From Verrucomicrobiota bacterium (lineage in GTDB: Bacteria; Verrucomicrobiota; Verrucomicrobiia; Limisphaerales; JADLHS01), in contig JAKQDQ010000139.1 in assembly GCA_029573725.1 (NCBI GenBank), positions 1 through 57,666 of the forward strand: a stretch of DNA of 57,666 bases, given 5' to 3'. Under the pieces are notes generated by a model. It was not told where the DNA came from. It worked only from the letters and a program-made list of their open reading frames with translations, and did no database searches. Shown piece by piece: positions 27,434-36,367 of this stretch; the stretch's first letter is position 1, and every line of letters begins with the position of its first letter. Both the position numbers and the translations under genes were made by a program.

Positions 27434-29082
27434 GGAGCAGCTGGCGAATCCGCCTCCCAAACGATTTGACCATCCACAACCGTCAGCCGGGCCTGCACCG
27501 CGTCGAGCGAGGCGGGCGCCACCGCGTGGATATCCCGATCCAACATCACCACGTCCGCCAGCTGGCCCGGCACCAAACGACCTTTCACGCGCTCTTGAAA
27601 TTCCGCGTAGGCCGAGCCGACCGTGTAAGCGTAAAGGGCCTCGTCAAGCGTGATTTTTTGCTCCGGAATCCAGCCGTCGGGATGGCGGCCGTCCAACGTC
27701 TGCCGGGTCACGGCCGCCTTGAGGCCCGGCATCGGCGCCAACGGCGCCACGGTCCAATCCGTGCCAAAGGCAAGGACCGCACCCGCGTCCAACAACGAGC
27801 GAAATGCATAGGCCCCGCGCGCCCGGACCGCACCGATCCGCTTTTCGCACCACCGCCCGTCATCCGCGCAATGAACCGGCTGCACGGAGGCAATCACCCG
27901 CTGCCGGCCGAACCGCGGGAGGTCCTGCGGACGCAAGTGCTGTGCGTGCTCGATGCGGAAACGCCGGTCCGCCGGGCCATTCGTCCGCGCCACCTGTTCA
28001 TACAAATCCAGAATCGCGGCATTCGCCCGGTCGCCAATGGCGTGGAGGATGATCTGCAGACCGGCGCGATCCGCCGCCAAAGCGCGGCGCAACATGATCC
28101 CCTCGGGAAACATCTGGTCGAACCACAAGCCGCGCGTTTCCGGGGCATCCGTGTACGGTTCAAAAAACAACGCGGTGGTGGCCCCCAGACTGCCGTCGGC
28201 AAATCCCTTCAAGCCGCCAATCCGCAGCCAGGGGTCGCCAAACGCCGCGCCCACCCCGACTTGTCCCAGGGCCTCCCAGGAAACGATCGAGCGCACCGCA
28301 TAAAGGCGCGTCTTCAGTTCGCCGCGCGCCAGCAGACATTGATACAACCCGACGTCTTCCCCGGCGGATAGATCCTGCACGCTGGTCACGCCCAGTGCGG
28401 CGGCGTGTTCCGTGGCCGCGCGCGCGGCGGCCAGCTTTTCCGCGCGCGTGGGCGGCGGGATGATTTTTTCCACCAGTGCCATGGCGGCATCCTTCAGAAT
28501 CCCGGTCGGTTCGCCCCGCGCGTCGCGCCCGATCACTCCCCCCGGCGGCTCCGGGGTGGCGCGGGAAATACCCGCCAGTTGCAGTGCCCGGCTGTTGGCG
28601 AGAGCCAGGTGTCCATCCAAACGCTCCACGAACACCGGATGCCCGGGGGTCACCGCGTCAATCAACTGCCGGGTGGGCAGCCGCGCGCCGGGAAAGTTTT
28701 CGTGATCCCAGCGGCCGCCCAGGATCCAGCGCCCCGACGGCAATCGGCTGGCAAACGCGCCAAGGCGTTGCGCCAGTTCCTCCGGCGCCCGCGCGCTGCG
28801 CAAATCCACCTGGGTCAGCGAAAAACCTCCCATCAGCCAGTGCGCGTGCGCATCGTTGAACCCCGGAAGCACCGTGCACCGTTGCGCATCAATCAAGCGC
28901 GTGCCCCTTCCCGCCAGCGCAAGCAATTCGGCAGTCGTGCCGACCGCGACGATGTGCTTGCCGGCGATGGCGATGGCCTCGGCCCGCGGGCGGGTGCGGT
29001 CCATGGTGCAGACGGCGGCGTTGTGGATGAGGAGCTGCGGCGTGAGTGCCGCCGGGATGGCCGACGTGGAAGGACTGGACAT
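27430..29082 (-). CDS. Amidohydrolase of the YtcJ/COG1574 type
   Basis: A 550-residue metal-dependent hydrolase of the amidohydrolase superfamily. It shows the N-terminal beta-sandwich (LLIHNAAVCTMD, AEAIAIAGKHIVAVG), the HxH metal site in GFNDAHAHWLMGG, VFVERLDGHLALANSRAL, GVTSVQDLS, LKGFADGSLGATTALF, HAIGDRANAAILDLYE, RIEHAQHLRP and FGTDWTVAPLAPM, ending with the typical ADVVMLDRDIHAV and DGQIVW. No signal peptide is evident. Substrates in this family range from amides to N-acyl amino acids. It is translationally coupled to the ligase (ATGA), so it may release or prepare an acyl or amino building block, or be a passenger gene. The ATG at 29082 is chosen because the conserved N-terminal strand follows. 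Confidence 0.85.
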   Translation of the reverse strand: MSSPSTSAIPAALTPQLLIHNAAVCTMDRTRPRAEAIAIAGKHIVAVGTTAELLALAGRGTRLIDAQRCTVLPGFNDAHAHWLMGGFSLTQVDLRSARAPEELAQRLGAFASRLPSGRWILGGRWDHENFPGARLPTRQLIDAVTPGHPVFVERLDGHLALANSRALQLAGISRATPEPPGGVIGRDARGEPTGILKDAAMALVEKIIPPPTRAEKLAAARAATEHAAALGVTSVQDLSAGEDVGLYQCLLARGELKTRLYAVRSIVSWEALGQVGVGAAFGDPWLRIGGLKGFADGSLGATTALFFEPYTDAPETRGLWFDQMFPEGIMLRRALAADRAGLQIILHAIGDRANAAILDLYEQVARTNGPADRRFRIEHAQHLRPQDLPRFGRQRVIASVQPVHCADDGRWCEKRIGAVRARGAYAFRSLLDAGAVLAFGTDWTVAPLAPMPGLKAAVTRQTLDGRHPDGWIPEQKITLDEALYAYTVGSAYAEFQERVKGRLVPGQLADVVMLDRDIHAVAPASLDAVQARLTVVDGQIVWEADSPAAP

Positions 29083-29219
29083 AGGACAATTGCTTGCAAA
29101 GCCGGCCGCCGGCCCTTCACGGGCCGTCCGACGGCCGGGCCGCGCAGGGCCATGATGCGGGACGGCCCGCGCCGAGACCAGCAAAAGGATGGGCAGCCCT
29201 CCCTCCGTCCGGACAAACG

Positions 29220-29648
29220 CTATTTGGAAACGTCCTTGGTATAGGCGCTGACGAATTTGATTTTCGCGTCCTTGGCGGCGTCCATGACCTTGACGATCTG
29301 CCCGAAGGGCGCCGCCTTGTCGGCGTTGATCGCGAGTTTCAAGTCGGGATTTTTGAGCACACGGGAAATCAGCTCGCCGCGCAGGTTGCCCACCGTCACG
29401 GGCAGCGCGTCGGCGGTGGCCCCCAGCCGCAGGCTCCCCTGCGCGTCAATGCTCACCACCAGTGGGGGCGCCTCGTGCGCGTCCGCCTTTTCGCCCTGGG
29501 TGGATTCGGGCAGCGCCAGTTTCATCGCGTTCTGCTGGCGGAAGGTGGTGGTGGTCATCAGAAAAATCAGCAGCACGATCAACACGTCAATCAGCGCCAC
29601 GATGATGATGGCGGGGGGCGAACTGCGTTTGCGGGGATAGAAGCGCAT
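29220..29648 (-). CDS. exbD: ExbD/TolR-family proton-channel protein
   Basis: A 142-residue inner-membrane protein of the Ton/Tol motor. One membrane helix (about 11-30, AIIIVALIDVLIVLLIFLM) contains the conserved Asp of LIDVLIVLLIF that carries protons. The periplasmic part ends with LKLAINADKAAPFGQIVKVMD, the usual ExbD fold. It follows exbB by 12 bases and precedes the amidohydrolase by 137 bases on the same strand. Confidence 0.88.
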   Translation of the reverse strand: MRFYPRKRSSPPAIIIVALIDVLIVLLIFLMTTTTFRQQNAMKLALPESTQGEKADAHEAPPLVVSIDAQGSLRLGATADALPVTVGNLRGELISRVLKNPDLKLAINADKAAPFGQIVKVMDAAKDAKIKFVSAYTKDVSK

Positions 29649-29660
29649 GCCGGCGTTCGC

Positions 29661-30245
29661 TCAGTTCCGGTACAGCCGGTGCAACAACTCGTCGCACAGC
29701 GTTTCCATCTCCACGGCGAGCATCTCGACTTTTTTGGAGTAATAACTCCATGCCACCAGCGCGGGAATGGCAATCAACAGCCCGATCAACGTGGCCTTCA
29801 AAATCATGCTGATGCCGTGCGCCAGCTTCGCCGCATCGTTCAATCCCGACAGCCCCACGTCCTCGAACGTGTCCATCATCCCCACAATGGTCCCCACCAG
29901 CCCCAGCAACGGTGCGATGCCGACGATGATTTCCAACACCACCAGGCCCCGTTCCAGTTTGACGATTTCATGGCGGGCGCGCGTTTGCAGCGCGGCCTCG
30001 TTCTCCTCGCGCGGCCACTCAAGCTGCTGGGTCAGGACCAGCAGCAGCCGGCCGAGCGACGACGGGTTGCGTTCACAGGCCCGCTGCAAAGGTGACGTCG
30101 CCGCGCGCGACTCACAGTTGCGCACCGCGGTTTCAATCTCCGGCGGCACGACTTTTTTCCAGCGCAGCGCCAGCCCGCGTTCCACGATGAACGCCAGGCC
30201 AATCACCGAGGTGATGAACAGTAAAACGTAAACGATCGTTTCCAT
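29661..30245 (-). CDS. exbB: ExbB/TolQ-family motor protein
   Basis: A 194-residue inner-membrane protein of the MotA/TolQ/ExbB family. Three hydrophobic stretches are visible: about 3-24 (VYVLLFITSVIGLAFIV), about 100-125 (VVLEIIVGIAPLLGLVGTIVGM) and about 145-170 (ISMILKATLIGLLIAIPALVAW). The conserved APLLGLVGTI and ALxxTxxGLxxAIPA-like blocks are typical. With ExbD it forms the proton channel that energises TonB. Gaps are 33 bases to tonB upstream and 12 bases to exbD downstream, so the three are one transcription unit. Confidence 0.9.
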   Translation of the reverse strand: METIVYVLLFITSVIGLAFIVERGLALRWKKVVPPEIETAVRNCESRAATSPLQRACERNPSSLGRLLLVLTQQLEWPREENEAALQTRARHEIVKLERGLVVLEIIVGIAPLLGLVGTIVGMMDTFEDVGLSGLNDAAKLAHGISMILKATLIGLLIAIPALVAWSYYSKKVEMLAVEMETLCDELLHRLYRN

Positions 30246-30278
30246 GTGCTGCCAATGTATGGGTTGCCGGGTTGTTCG

Positions 30279-31193
30279 TCAGTTGTAATAAAAAGTGAAG
30301 GTGATCCGCCGGGAATCCTCCCCCACCGCCAGGCGCATTTCGCGCGTCCATTCGCCAAACGGCGCGGGATCACGAATCGCCTTGACGCACATCAGGGACA
30401 ACGTCTCGGTCACGGTGTTTTCCTGCACCTGCAGGTTGCTGATTTCACCCTTGTAATTCAGGGTGAATTGCACCACCACCCGGCCCGGTTTGTAACCTTC
30501 GTAACTCAGGTTGTCCAGCAGGTCGTACCAACGCGTGGAAACCGCGTCAATGAACATCCGGTCATACGCGCCGAAGCCGGTGGCCTTCACGTTATACGAG
30601 GCATTGGGGCGCTGCGTCGCCCCGCCCTCCACCCGGGCGCGCTGGCCGGCGGCCTGATTTTTCTGCAACAGCGCTTCGCGGATGGTGCGGGGCCGGTGCC
30701 GCTCCGGTGGCGGGCGCAGATCCGCCCTGGCAATGGCCATCGTCCCGGGCTTGAGCGGCGGTGTTTCCTGCGGCCGCGGCGGATCAGGCAGCAGCTGGTC
30801 ATACTGGCTGGGGCGGCCCGCCTCCTCCAGCTTCGGCACTTCCTTCACCTCTCCGGCCAGCTGCGGCTCGGGCAGCTGCCGGTCTTCGGTCGGATTCGCC
30901 GCGATGGCATTGCGGTCCGAATAGTATTTGGCCTCCCGGGGCGGCTCCGGAACGGACTGGTCCTCATACACGTTCATGAACATCAGCGGCTCGCGAGACT
31001 GTGCGGACACCGGTTCGGCCGCCGGCGGCGCGGCGGGCGGCCGCCGGAAGGTCAGATTCAATTTTTGCGTCACCGCCACCGCCCCCCACAACCCCAGATG
31101 CACGACCAGCGAAATGGCCAGAGCCAGCCCAAACTTGGCGAACTCCGGCCGCCCGAGGCGCAAGGTCACTCTGTCCGTGTGGTCAACCACCAT
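30279..31193 (-). CDS. tonB: TonB-like energy transducer
   Basis: A 304-residue periplasm-spanning protein that passes proton-motive energy to outer-membrane receptors. One N-terminal membrane helix lies at about 20-42 (LALAISLVVHLGLWGAVAV, with the His typical of TonB anchors). A Pro/Glu/Arg-rich spacer runs to about 205. The C-terminal domain (about 215-304) has a TonB-like fold (VVVQFTLNYKGEISNLQVQ, LSLMCVKAIRDPAPFGEW). No TonB-dependent receptor is encoded in the window. The gene is divergent from mutS across a 244-base gap. Confidence 0.78.
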   Translation of the reverse strand: MVVDHTDRVTLRLGRPEFAKFGLALAISLVVHLGLWGAVAVTQKLNLTFRRPPAAPPAAEPVSAQSREPLMFMNVYEDQSVPEPPREAKYYSDRNAIAANPTEDRQLPEPQLAGEVKEVPKLEEAGRPSQYDQLLPDPPRPQETPPLKPGTMAIARADLRPPPERHRPRTIREALLQKNQAAGQRARVEGGATQRPNASYNVKATGFGAYDRMFIDAVSTRWYDLLDNLSYEGYKPGRVVVQFTLNYKGEISNLQVQENTVTETLSLMCVKAIRDPAPFGEWTREMRLAVGEDSRRITFTFYYN

Positions 31194-31437
31194 GGGAAAT
31201 CAGATTGCCGCAGGCTGCGTGCCGGGGCAATAGTTTAGCGTGCCTTTGCCCCGGGAACGAAGTGTTCCGCGCGCCGTCCCGCGACGGAGTCACCGGAGCG
31301 CCCGGGCGCACCTGTGCGGCCGGGGCCGCGCCGCCATAAAAGCACCGGGCCGCCGGAATCCCGGAATTCCCCCGCCCCCAACCCGCGGGCAAATTCCTTT
31401 CGACGTTCACGTCACCGGACATTAACTTTCCCGCTGC
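31194..31437. other. Divergent promoter region, tonB-exbBD versus mutS
   Basis: The 244 bases between the tonB and mutS starts carry no gene that I can support. They must hold the promoters for both directions. No clear sigma-70 boxes or strong ribosome site for mutS stand out. Confidence 0.4.
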
Positions 31438-34131
31438 ATGTCTGCCGCCGCGCAACTCACTCCCATGATGGCGCAGTATCGCCGCATCAAAGGCGAACTG
31501 CCCCCGGACGCATTGTTGCTGTTCCGGCTGGGCGACTTCTACGAGATGTTTTTTGAGGATGCCCGGGAAGGCGCGCAGCTGCTGAATCTGGCGCTCACCG
31601 CCCGCAACGGCATCCCCATGTGCGGTCTGCCCTTTCACGCCGCCAGCAGCTACATCGGCCGCCTGCTCAAGGCCGGACGCAAGGTCGCCATCTGTGAACA
31701 GACCGAGGACGCCAGGCCCGGCAAACTCGTCCACCGGCAGGTCACCCAGATCCTCTCGCCCGGCACACACTTCGACGAACGCATGCTCACCGCCGAACGC
31801 AATAATTTCCTGGCGGCGGTGGTGCAACGCGGCCCCGTCTCCGGCCTGGCGCTGGTTGATCTCACCACCGGCGATTTTCTGACCACGGAGGTAGAGTCGG
31901 GCCCCGCCCTGCTGGGCGAGCTGGAACGCCTGCGCCCCGCCGAAATCGTGCACCCGCTGGAGGCCACCTCGCTCCGCGATCTGCTCGTGGGAAGAAGCGC
32001 GCCCCTCACCCCGCCCGATGGGGAGCGGGTGGCAAAGCCGGGTGAGGAGTTTCAACTTTCCACATCCAATTTTGGTTGGGTTCTCACTCCCTACGACGAT
32101 TGGACGTTCGCACCCGAAACCGCCACCTTCACGGTGCGGGATCATTTCCAGGTCGCGTCGCTCGACGGTTTTGGCCTGAAAAACCACCCGGCAGCCCTCG
32201 GCGCGGCGGGCGCCGTCCTGCACTACCTCATCCACCACCTGCGGCGCGATGTGCAGCACCTCACGCGGATTTCCTTCTACCAACCCACGGATTACCTGGC
32301 GGTGGATTACACCACGTTGCGGCATCTGGAAATTCTCGAGCCGCTGCAACGCGATGCCTCCCGCACGGCCTGTTTGTACGGCACGCTGAACCGGACCCTG
32401 ACGCCCATGGGCGCACGGCTGCTGCGCAACTGGCTTTCGCAGCCGCTCGCCGCCGTCGAGCCGATCCGGCAGCGGCAGGAGACCGTCGCCCGGTTCCTGG
32501 AACACGCGCCCGCGTTGACCGCATTGCGCGGGCAGCTCGGCAACGTCCGCGACCTCGAGCGCACGCTGGGCCGGCTCAGCACGGGCAGCGGCAACGCGCG
32601 GGATCTGGTCGTGCTGCGGCAGGCGCTGGAACAAATTCCCGCATTGCGGCAAACCCTGGCGGCGGTGGGGCCAGCATCCCCGCAGGCGGACACGTTAATG
32701 CAAACGGCCCTCGAAACCCACGCGGACGCCTGCCACCCCGGCTTGCTGGAACAACTCACCGCGCAGCTCACGGCCTTACCCGACCTGGTCGCCCTGATCG
32801 CGCGCGCCATCGTGACGGAGCCGCCGCTGACCGTGAAGGAAGGTGGATTGATTCGCGACGGTTTCAGCCCGGAATTGGATGCCTTGCGCGACGCCCAGCG
32901 CCGGGGCAAGGACTGGCTCGCCAAATTGCAGCAGGACGAAAGCGAACGCACCGGCATCGCCTCGCTCAAGGTGCGGTTCAACTCCGTCTTCGGTTATTTC
33001 ATCGAGGTCACCAAAGCGAACCTCGACAAGGTGCCCGCACATTACCTCCGCAAACAAACCATCGCCAACGGCGAGCGGTTCATCACCCCGGAGCTGAAGG
33101 ACATGGAGGGAAAAATCCTCGGCGCCGAAGAACGGGGCGTGAAGCTGGAATACGAACTGTTCCAGCAACTGCGCGAAAACGTGCTCCAGCAACTGGCCAC
33201 GATCCAGCACACCGCCGGCGCACTGGCGCAGCTGGACGTGCTGGCGTCCTTTGCCGAAACCGCGCGCCTGCACGATTATTGCCGGCCCGAAATCGGGGAC
33301 CACGGCCGCCTGGAAATCACCGACGGTTGCCATCCCGTGCTCGCGCAGGGTTTGATGGAGGAACGCTTTGTCCCGAACGATTGCCGCCTGGGCAGCAGCG
33401 CCAGCCCGGCCGCCTCCGGGGCGACAGCCGGCGTGACCGCTGAAGCTCCCGCCCAGATCGCGCTGATCACCGGGCCCAACATGGCCGGCAAATCCACCTA
33501 CATCCGCCAGGTGGCGTTGCTCACGTTGCTCGCCCACACGGGCAGCTTCCTCCCCGCCCGGGCCGCGCGAATCGACCTGGTGGACCGGATTTTCACCCGC
33601 ATCGGGGCCAGCGACGATCTGGCGCGCGGCCAGTCCACCTTCATGGTGGAGATGAGCGAGACCGCCAACATTCTCAACCATGCCACCCCGCGCAGCCTGG
33701 TGATTCTCGACGAAATCGGCCGCGGCACGAGCACGTTCGACGGACTTTCGCTGGCCTGGAGCATTGTCGAACACCTGCACAATCAAGTCGGCGCAAAAAC
33801 CCTGTTCGCCACGCACTACCATGAACTGACCGAACTCGCGCAACGCCTGCCCCGGCTCAAAAATTTCAACGTCGCCGTGCGCGAATGGCATGACGCCATT
33901 GTGTTCCTGCGTAAAATTGTCGCGGGCGCCACGGATAAGAGCTACGGCATCCAGGTCGCCCGGCTGGCGGGCGTGCCCAAGCCCGTGGTGGAGCGGGCGA
34001 AGCAAATCCTCATCAATCTCGAGGCGTCTGAATTGACCCCCGAAGGCGGCGTGCGGGTGTCCCGCCGCCAGGAGGAACGGGATAAACTCCGGCAACTGCC
34101 GCCGACGCCACAGTTGGATTTGTTTGGATGA
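31438..34131 (+). CDS. mutS: DNA mismatch repair protein MutS
   Basis: Mismatch-recognition ATPase of replication repair. The 897 residues have the full domain order: mismatch-binding domain I with FRLGDFYEMFFEDA (the Phe-x-Glu reader at Phe34 and Glu36), connector, core and clamp (FNSVFGYFIEVTKANLDKVP), and the ATPase domain with ITGPNMAGKSTYIRQVA (Walker A from about residue 679), SQSTFMVEMSE-like GQSTFMVEMSET, LVILDEIGRGTSTFDGLSLAW (Walker B) and TLFATHYHELTELA. The C-terminus ends PQLDLFG, the short beta-clamp-like motif often found at MutS ends. The start ATG at 31438 precedes PMMAQYRRIKGE. mutL is not in the window. Confidence 0.97.
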   Translation: MSAAAQLTPMMAQYRRIKGELPPDALLLFRLGDFYEMFFEDAREGAQLLNLALTARNGIPMCGLPFHAASSYIGRLLKAGRKVAICEQTEDARPGKLVHRQVTQILSPGTHFDERMLTAERNNFLAAVVQRGPVSGLALVDLTTGDFLTTEVESGPALLGELERLRPAEIVHPLEATSLRDLLVGRSAPLTPPDGERVAKPGEEFQLSTSNFGWVLTPYDDWTFAPETATFTVRDHFQVASLDGFGLKNHPAALGAAGAVLHYLIHHLRRDVQHLTRISFYQPTDYLAVDYTTLRHLEILEPLQRDASRTACLYGTLNRTLTPMGARLLRNWLSQPLAAVEPIRQRQETVARFLEHAPALTALRGQLGNVRDLERTLGRLSTGSGNARDLVVLRQALEQIPALRQTLAAVGPASPQADTLMQTALETHADACHPGLLEQLTAQLTALPDLVALIARAIVTEPPLTVKEGGLIRDGFSPELDALRDAQRRGKDWLAKLQQDESERTGIASLKVRFNSVFGYFIEVTKANLDKVPAHYLRKQTIANGERFITPELKDMEGKILGAEERGVKLEYELFQQLRENVLQQLATIQHTAGALAQLDVLASFAETARLHDYCRPEIGDHGRLEITDGCHPVLAQGLMEERFVPNDCRLGSSASPAASGATAGVTAEAPAQIALITGPNMAGKSTYIRQVALLTLLAHTGSFLPARAARIDLVDRIFTRIGASDDLARGQSTFMVEMSETANILNHATPRSLVILDEIGRGTSTFDGLSLAWSIVEHLHNQVGAKTLFATHYHELTELAQRLPRLKNFNVAVREWHDAIVFLRKIVAGATDKSYGIQVARLAGVPKPVVERAKQILINLEASELTPEGGVRVSRRQEERDKLRQLPPTPQLDLFG

Positions 34132-34201
34132 ACCGTCCCCCCGCCGCACCGCCCGTGAATCTTTCCAATATTTGATGTTGGTTTGGCGGCGCGAGGATTT
34201 T

Positions 34202-34837
34202 ATGCTCCGTCCGTTCGAACGAATGAAACTGGTTCCGGATTCTGCATCCGAAATAGAGGTCAGTGGGCGGGCCTGGCGTTTTGTCCAGGCCTTTGTGCGG
34301 GAGCCGCTGAAGGTTGGGGCCATCTGGCCCAGCTCCGGGCATTTGTCGGAAGCCATCGTGGCCGCCTGCCACTTTGCCCCCGGTGACACTGTGGTGGAAC
34401 TGGGCCCCGGCACGGGGAACTTCACCAAACGGTTGCTGCATCGCCTCGGCCCCGATGGCCGGCTCGTGGCCCTGGAATTAAGCGAAACAAACGTCAACGT
34501 GTTGCGCCGGCGCTTTCCGCGCAGCGAAATCATTTTCGACTCCGCCGAATACCTGGGGAAATACGTGCCGGCCCGCAGCGTCCGCTGCGTGATCAGCGGT
34601 CTGGCGTGGAGCAACATGCTGCCCGCCCATCAATCCCGCATTTTGAACGCGCTGGAAGCGGCGCTGGCGCCCGGCGGGGAGTTCGTCGGGTTCGCCTACA
34701 AACACGCGCGTTACTTCCCGACCACCATCTGCTTCCGCCGGCTGCTGCGCCAACGTTTCGCGACCCTGGAAACCCTCCCCACCATCTGGCGCAATCTGCC
34801 TCCGGCGTACGTGTTTCGCTGCCGCAAACTGGGTTGA
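34202..34837 (+). CDS. Class I SAM methyltransferase, phospholipid N-methyltransferase-like
   Basis: A 211-residue cytoplasmic methyltransferase. VGAIWPSSGHLSEAIVAAC and VVELGPGTGNFTKRLL (SAM motif I) followed by ALELSETNVNVLRRRFP resemble the PmtA/COG3963 group that methylates phosphatidylethanolamine; rRNA dimethylases share the fold. The ATG at 34202 has a GCGAGGAT ribosome site five to eight bases upstream and is preferred to an upstream ATG at 34124 that overlaps mutS. It lies four bases before the TIM-barrel gene. Confidence 0.75.
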   Translation: MLRPFERMKLVPDSASEIEVSGRAWRFVQAFVREPLKVGAIWPSSGHLSEAIVAACHFAPGDTVVELGPGTGNFTKRLLHRLGPDGRLVALELSETNVNVLRRRFPRSEIIFDSAEYLGKYVPARSVRCVISGLAWSNMLPAHQSRILNALEAALAPGGEFVGFAYKHARYFPTTICFRRLLRQRFATLETLPTIWRNLPPAYVFRCRKLG

Positions 34838-34840
34838 ACG

Positions 34841-35713
34841 ATGAAACTGATGGGCATCGGCGATGAGGCGGGCGCGAGCTTGGTCACCCAACTGGCAGCC
34901 ACGCAAGAACTGGGCTGGAAATTCATTGAATTGCGCACCGTGGAAGTCGCGGGACATCCCAAGGCCAACTTGCACGAGCTCTCGGATGCCGCATTCGATG
35001 CGGCGGCGCAATTGATCGAACCATCCGGCATCCGGGTTTACTGCTTCGGCTCCACCGTGATGAACTGGGCGAAAAAATTGACCGATCCGTTCGCCGTCAC
35101 GCTCGCGGAAGTGCAGCGTTGCATCCCCCGCATGCAACGCCTGGGGACGAAATTCGTCCGCATCATGAGCTTCAAACCCGGCGAGGCCGAATACCAAACA
35201 CCGGCGGAAGTGTTCCGCCGCGTGAAGGACGTGACCCACCGCTTCCTTGATGCCGGGCTGCAGCCGGTTCACGAAAACTGCATGAACTACGGTGGTATGA
35301 GCTGGCAACATACGCTCGAACTCCTCGACCGCTGCCCCGGCTTGAAACTGGTCTTTGACACCGCCAACCCGGTGTTCAATCCGGACCGCAGCCGTCCCCG
35401 GCCCTGGCCGCGGCAGGACGCCTGGGAATTCTGGACACACGTCCGCGATCACGTCGTTCACCTCCACATCAAGGACGCGAGCTACGATCCCGCCACCAAC
35501 ACCGAAACCTACCACTGGCCGGGAGCAGGCCAGGGTTGCGTCCGGGAAATTTTAGCCGACGCCCAACAACGCGGTTATGCCGGCGGCCTGAGCATTGAAC
35601 CGCACATGGTCACGGTGTTCCACGATCCGCAAGCCGCGCCACACGCCCCCGCGGAGGCCGCGCGCAAAAACTTTGTCGCGTATGGGCAACGCCTGCAGGC
35701 GCTGCTGCCCTGA
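34841..35713 (+). CDS. Sugar phosphate isomerase/epimerase, xylose-isomerase-like TIM barrel
   Basis: A 290-residue AP_endonuc_2-family protein. The barrel metal ligands are visible as VHENCMNYG (Glu), LVFDTANP (Asp), HVVHLHIKD (His, Asp) and GLSIEPHM (Glu). Members isomerise or epimerise sugars, inositols or hydroxy-acids; I cannot choose between them. Start ATG at 34841 follows the methyltransferase stop by three bases, so the two are coupled. The next gene starts 15 bases downstream. Confidence 0.8.
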   Translation: MKLMGIGDEAGASLVTQLAATQELGWKFIELRTVEVAGHPKANLHELSDAAFDAAAQLIEPSGIRVYCFGSTVMNWAKKLTDPFAVTLAEVQRCIPRMQRLGTKFVRIMSFKPGEAEYQTPAEVFRRVKDVTHRFLDAGLQPVHENCMNYGGMSWQHTLELLDRCPGLKLVFDTANPVFNPDRSRPRPWPRQDAWEFWTHVRDHVVHLHIKDASYDPATNTETYHWPGAGQGCVREILADAQQRGYAGGLSIEPHMVTVFHDPQAAPHAPAEAARKNFVAYGQRLQALLP

Positions 35714-35728
35714 CCCGTCCGCGTTCGC

Positions 35729-36337
35729 ATGAGCATCCCGCTGCTCCAGGCTCACTTCGCCGTGGCGGTCAGCGCCATTTCCGGTGTGCTGGCCGCCAGT
35801 GGCAAGCGGGTGGACCTGTTTGGCGTGGTGGTCCTGGGGCTGGTCACCGCCCTCGGCGGCGGCACCACGCGCGATCTCATCCTGGATCGCCCGGTGTTCT
35901 GGCTCGCCAGCACCGACTACGTGATCAATGCCGCCGGGATTTCCACGCTCGCCTTCTTTGCAATCCGGTTTTGGAACGTGCCCCAACCCGCCCTGGTGGT
36001 GGCGGATGCGTTTGGCCTGGCGCTCTTCACCATTTTGGGCGCGGCTATTGCCTTGCAGGCGGAGGTCGGCGCCACCAATGCAGTCGTCCTGGGCGTCATT
36101 ACCGGAGTGGCCGGCGGCCTCCTGCGGGATGTCCTGGTAGGGGAAATTCCCCTCGTCATGCGCACCGGAATCTATCTCTACGCCACCGCCTCGGTGGTGG
36201 GCGCGACTGTTTACGTCCTCCTGGAGGCCTACCACGGCGGCAACCATTTGAACCGCGCCATCGGTATCGGCACGACGCTGCTCCTGCGCCTGCTCTCCAT
36301 CCGTTGGAAAGTTTCGCTGCCGGAATTCCCGAAGTAA
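35729..36337 (+). CDS. YicG/UPF0126-type TRIC-like membrane protein
   Basis: A 202-residue inner-membrane protein with about seven hydrophobic segments in two related halves. Each half carries the family signature: TALGGGTTRDLILDR and GVAGGLLRDVLVGEIP. Family members fold like TRIC cation channels; the physiological substrate in bacteria is uncertain. The stop is TAA at 36335-36337; the same frame reopens directly after it (see the small ORF at 36368). Confidence 0.85.
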   Translation: MSIPLLQAHFAVAVSAISGVLAASGKRVDLFGVVVLGLVTALGGGTTRDLILDRPVFWLASTDYVINAAGISTLAFFAIRFWNVPQPALVVADAFGLALFTILGAAIALQAEVGATNAVVLGVITGVAGGLLRDVLVGEIPLVMRTGIYLYATASVVGATVYVLLEAYHGGNHLNRAIGIGTTLLLRLLSIRWKVSLPEFPK

Positions 36338-36367
36338 CTGCCGCGCGGAAATCGCCGGCAAACCGCG

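Noticed and set aside
32776..34617. 613-codon frame opposite mutS
   Set aside because: It crosses from mutS into the methyltransferase gene without regard to their borders and has no protein-like features.
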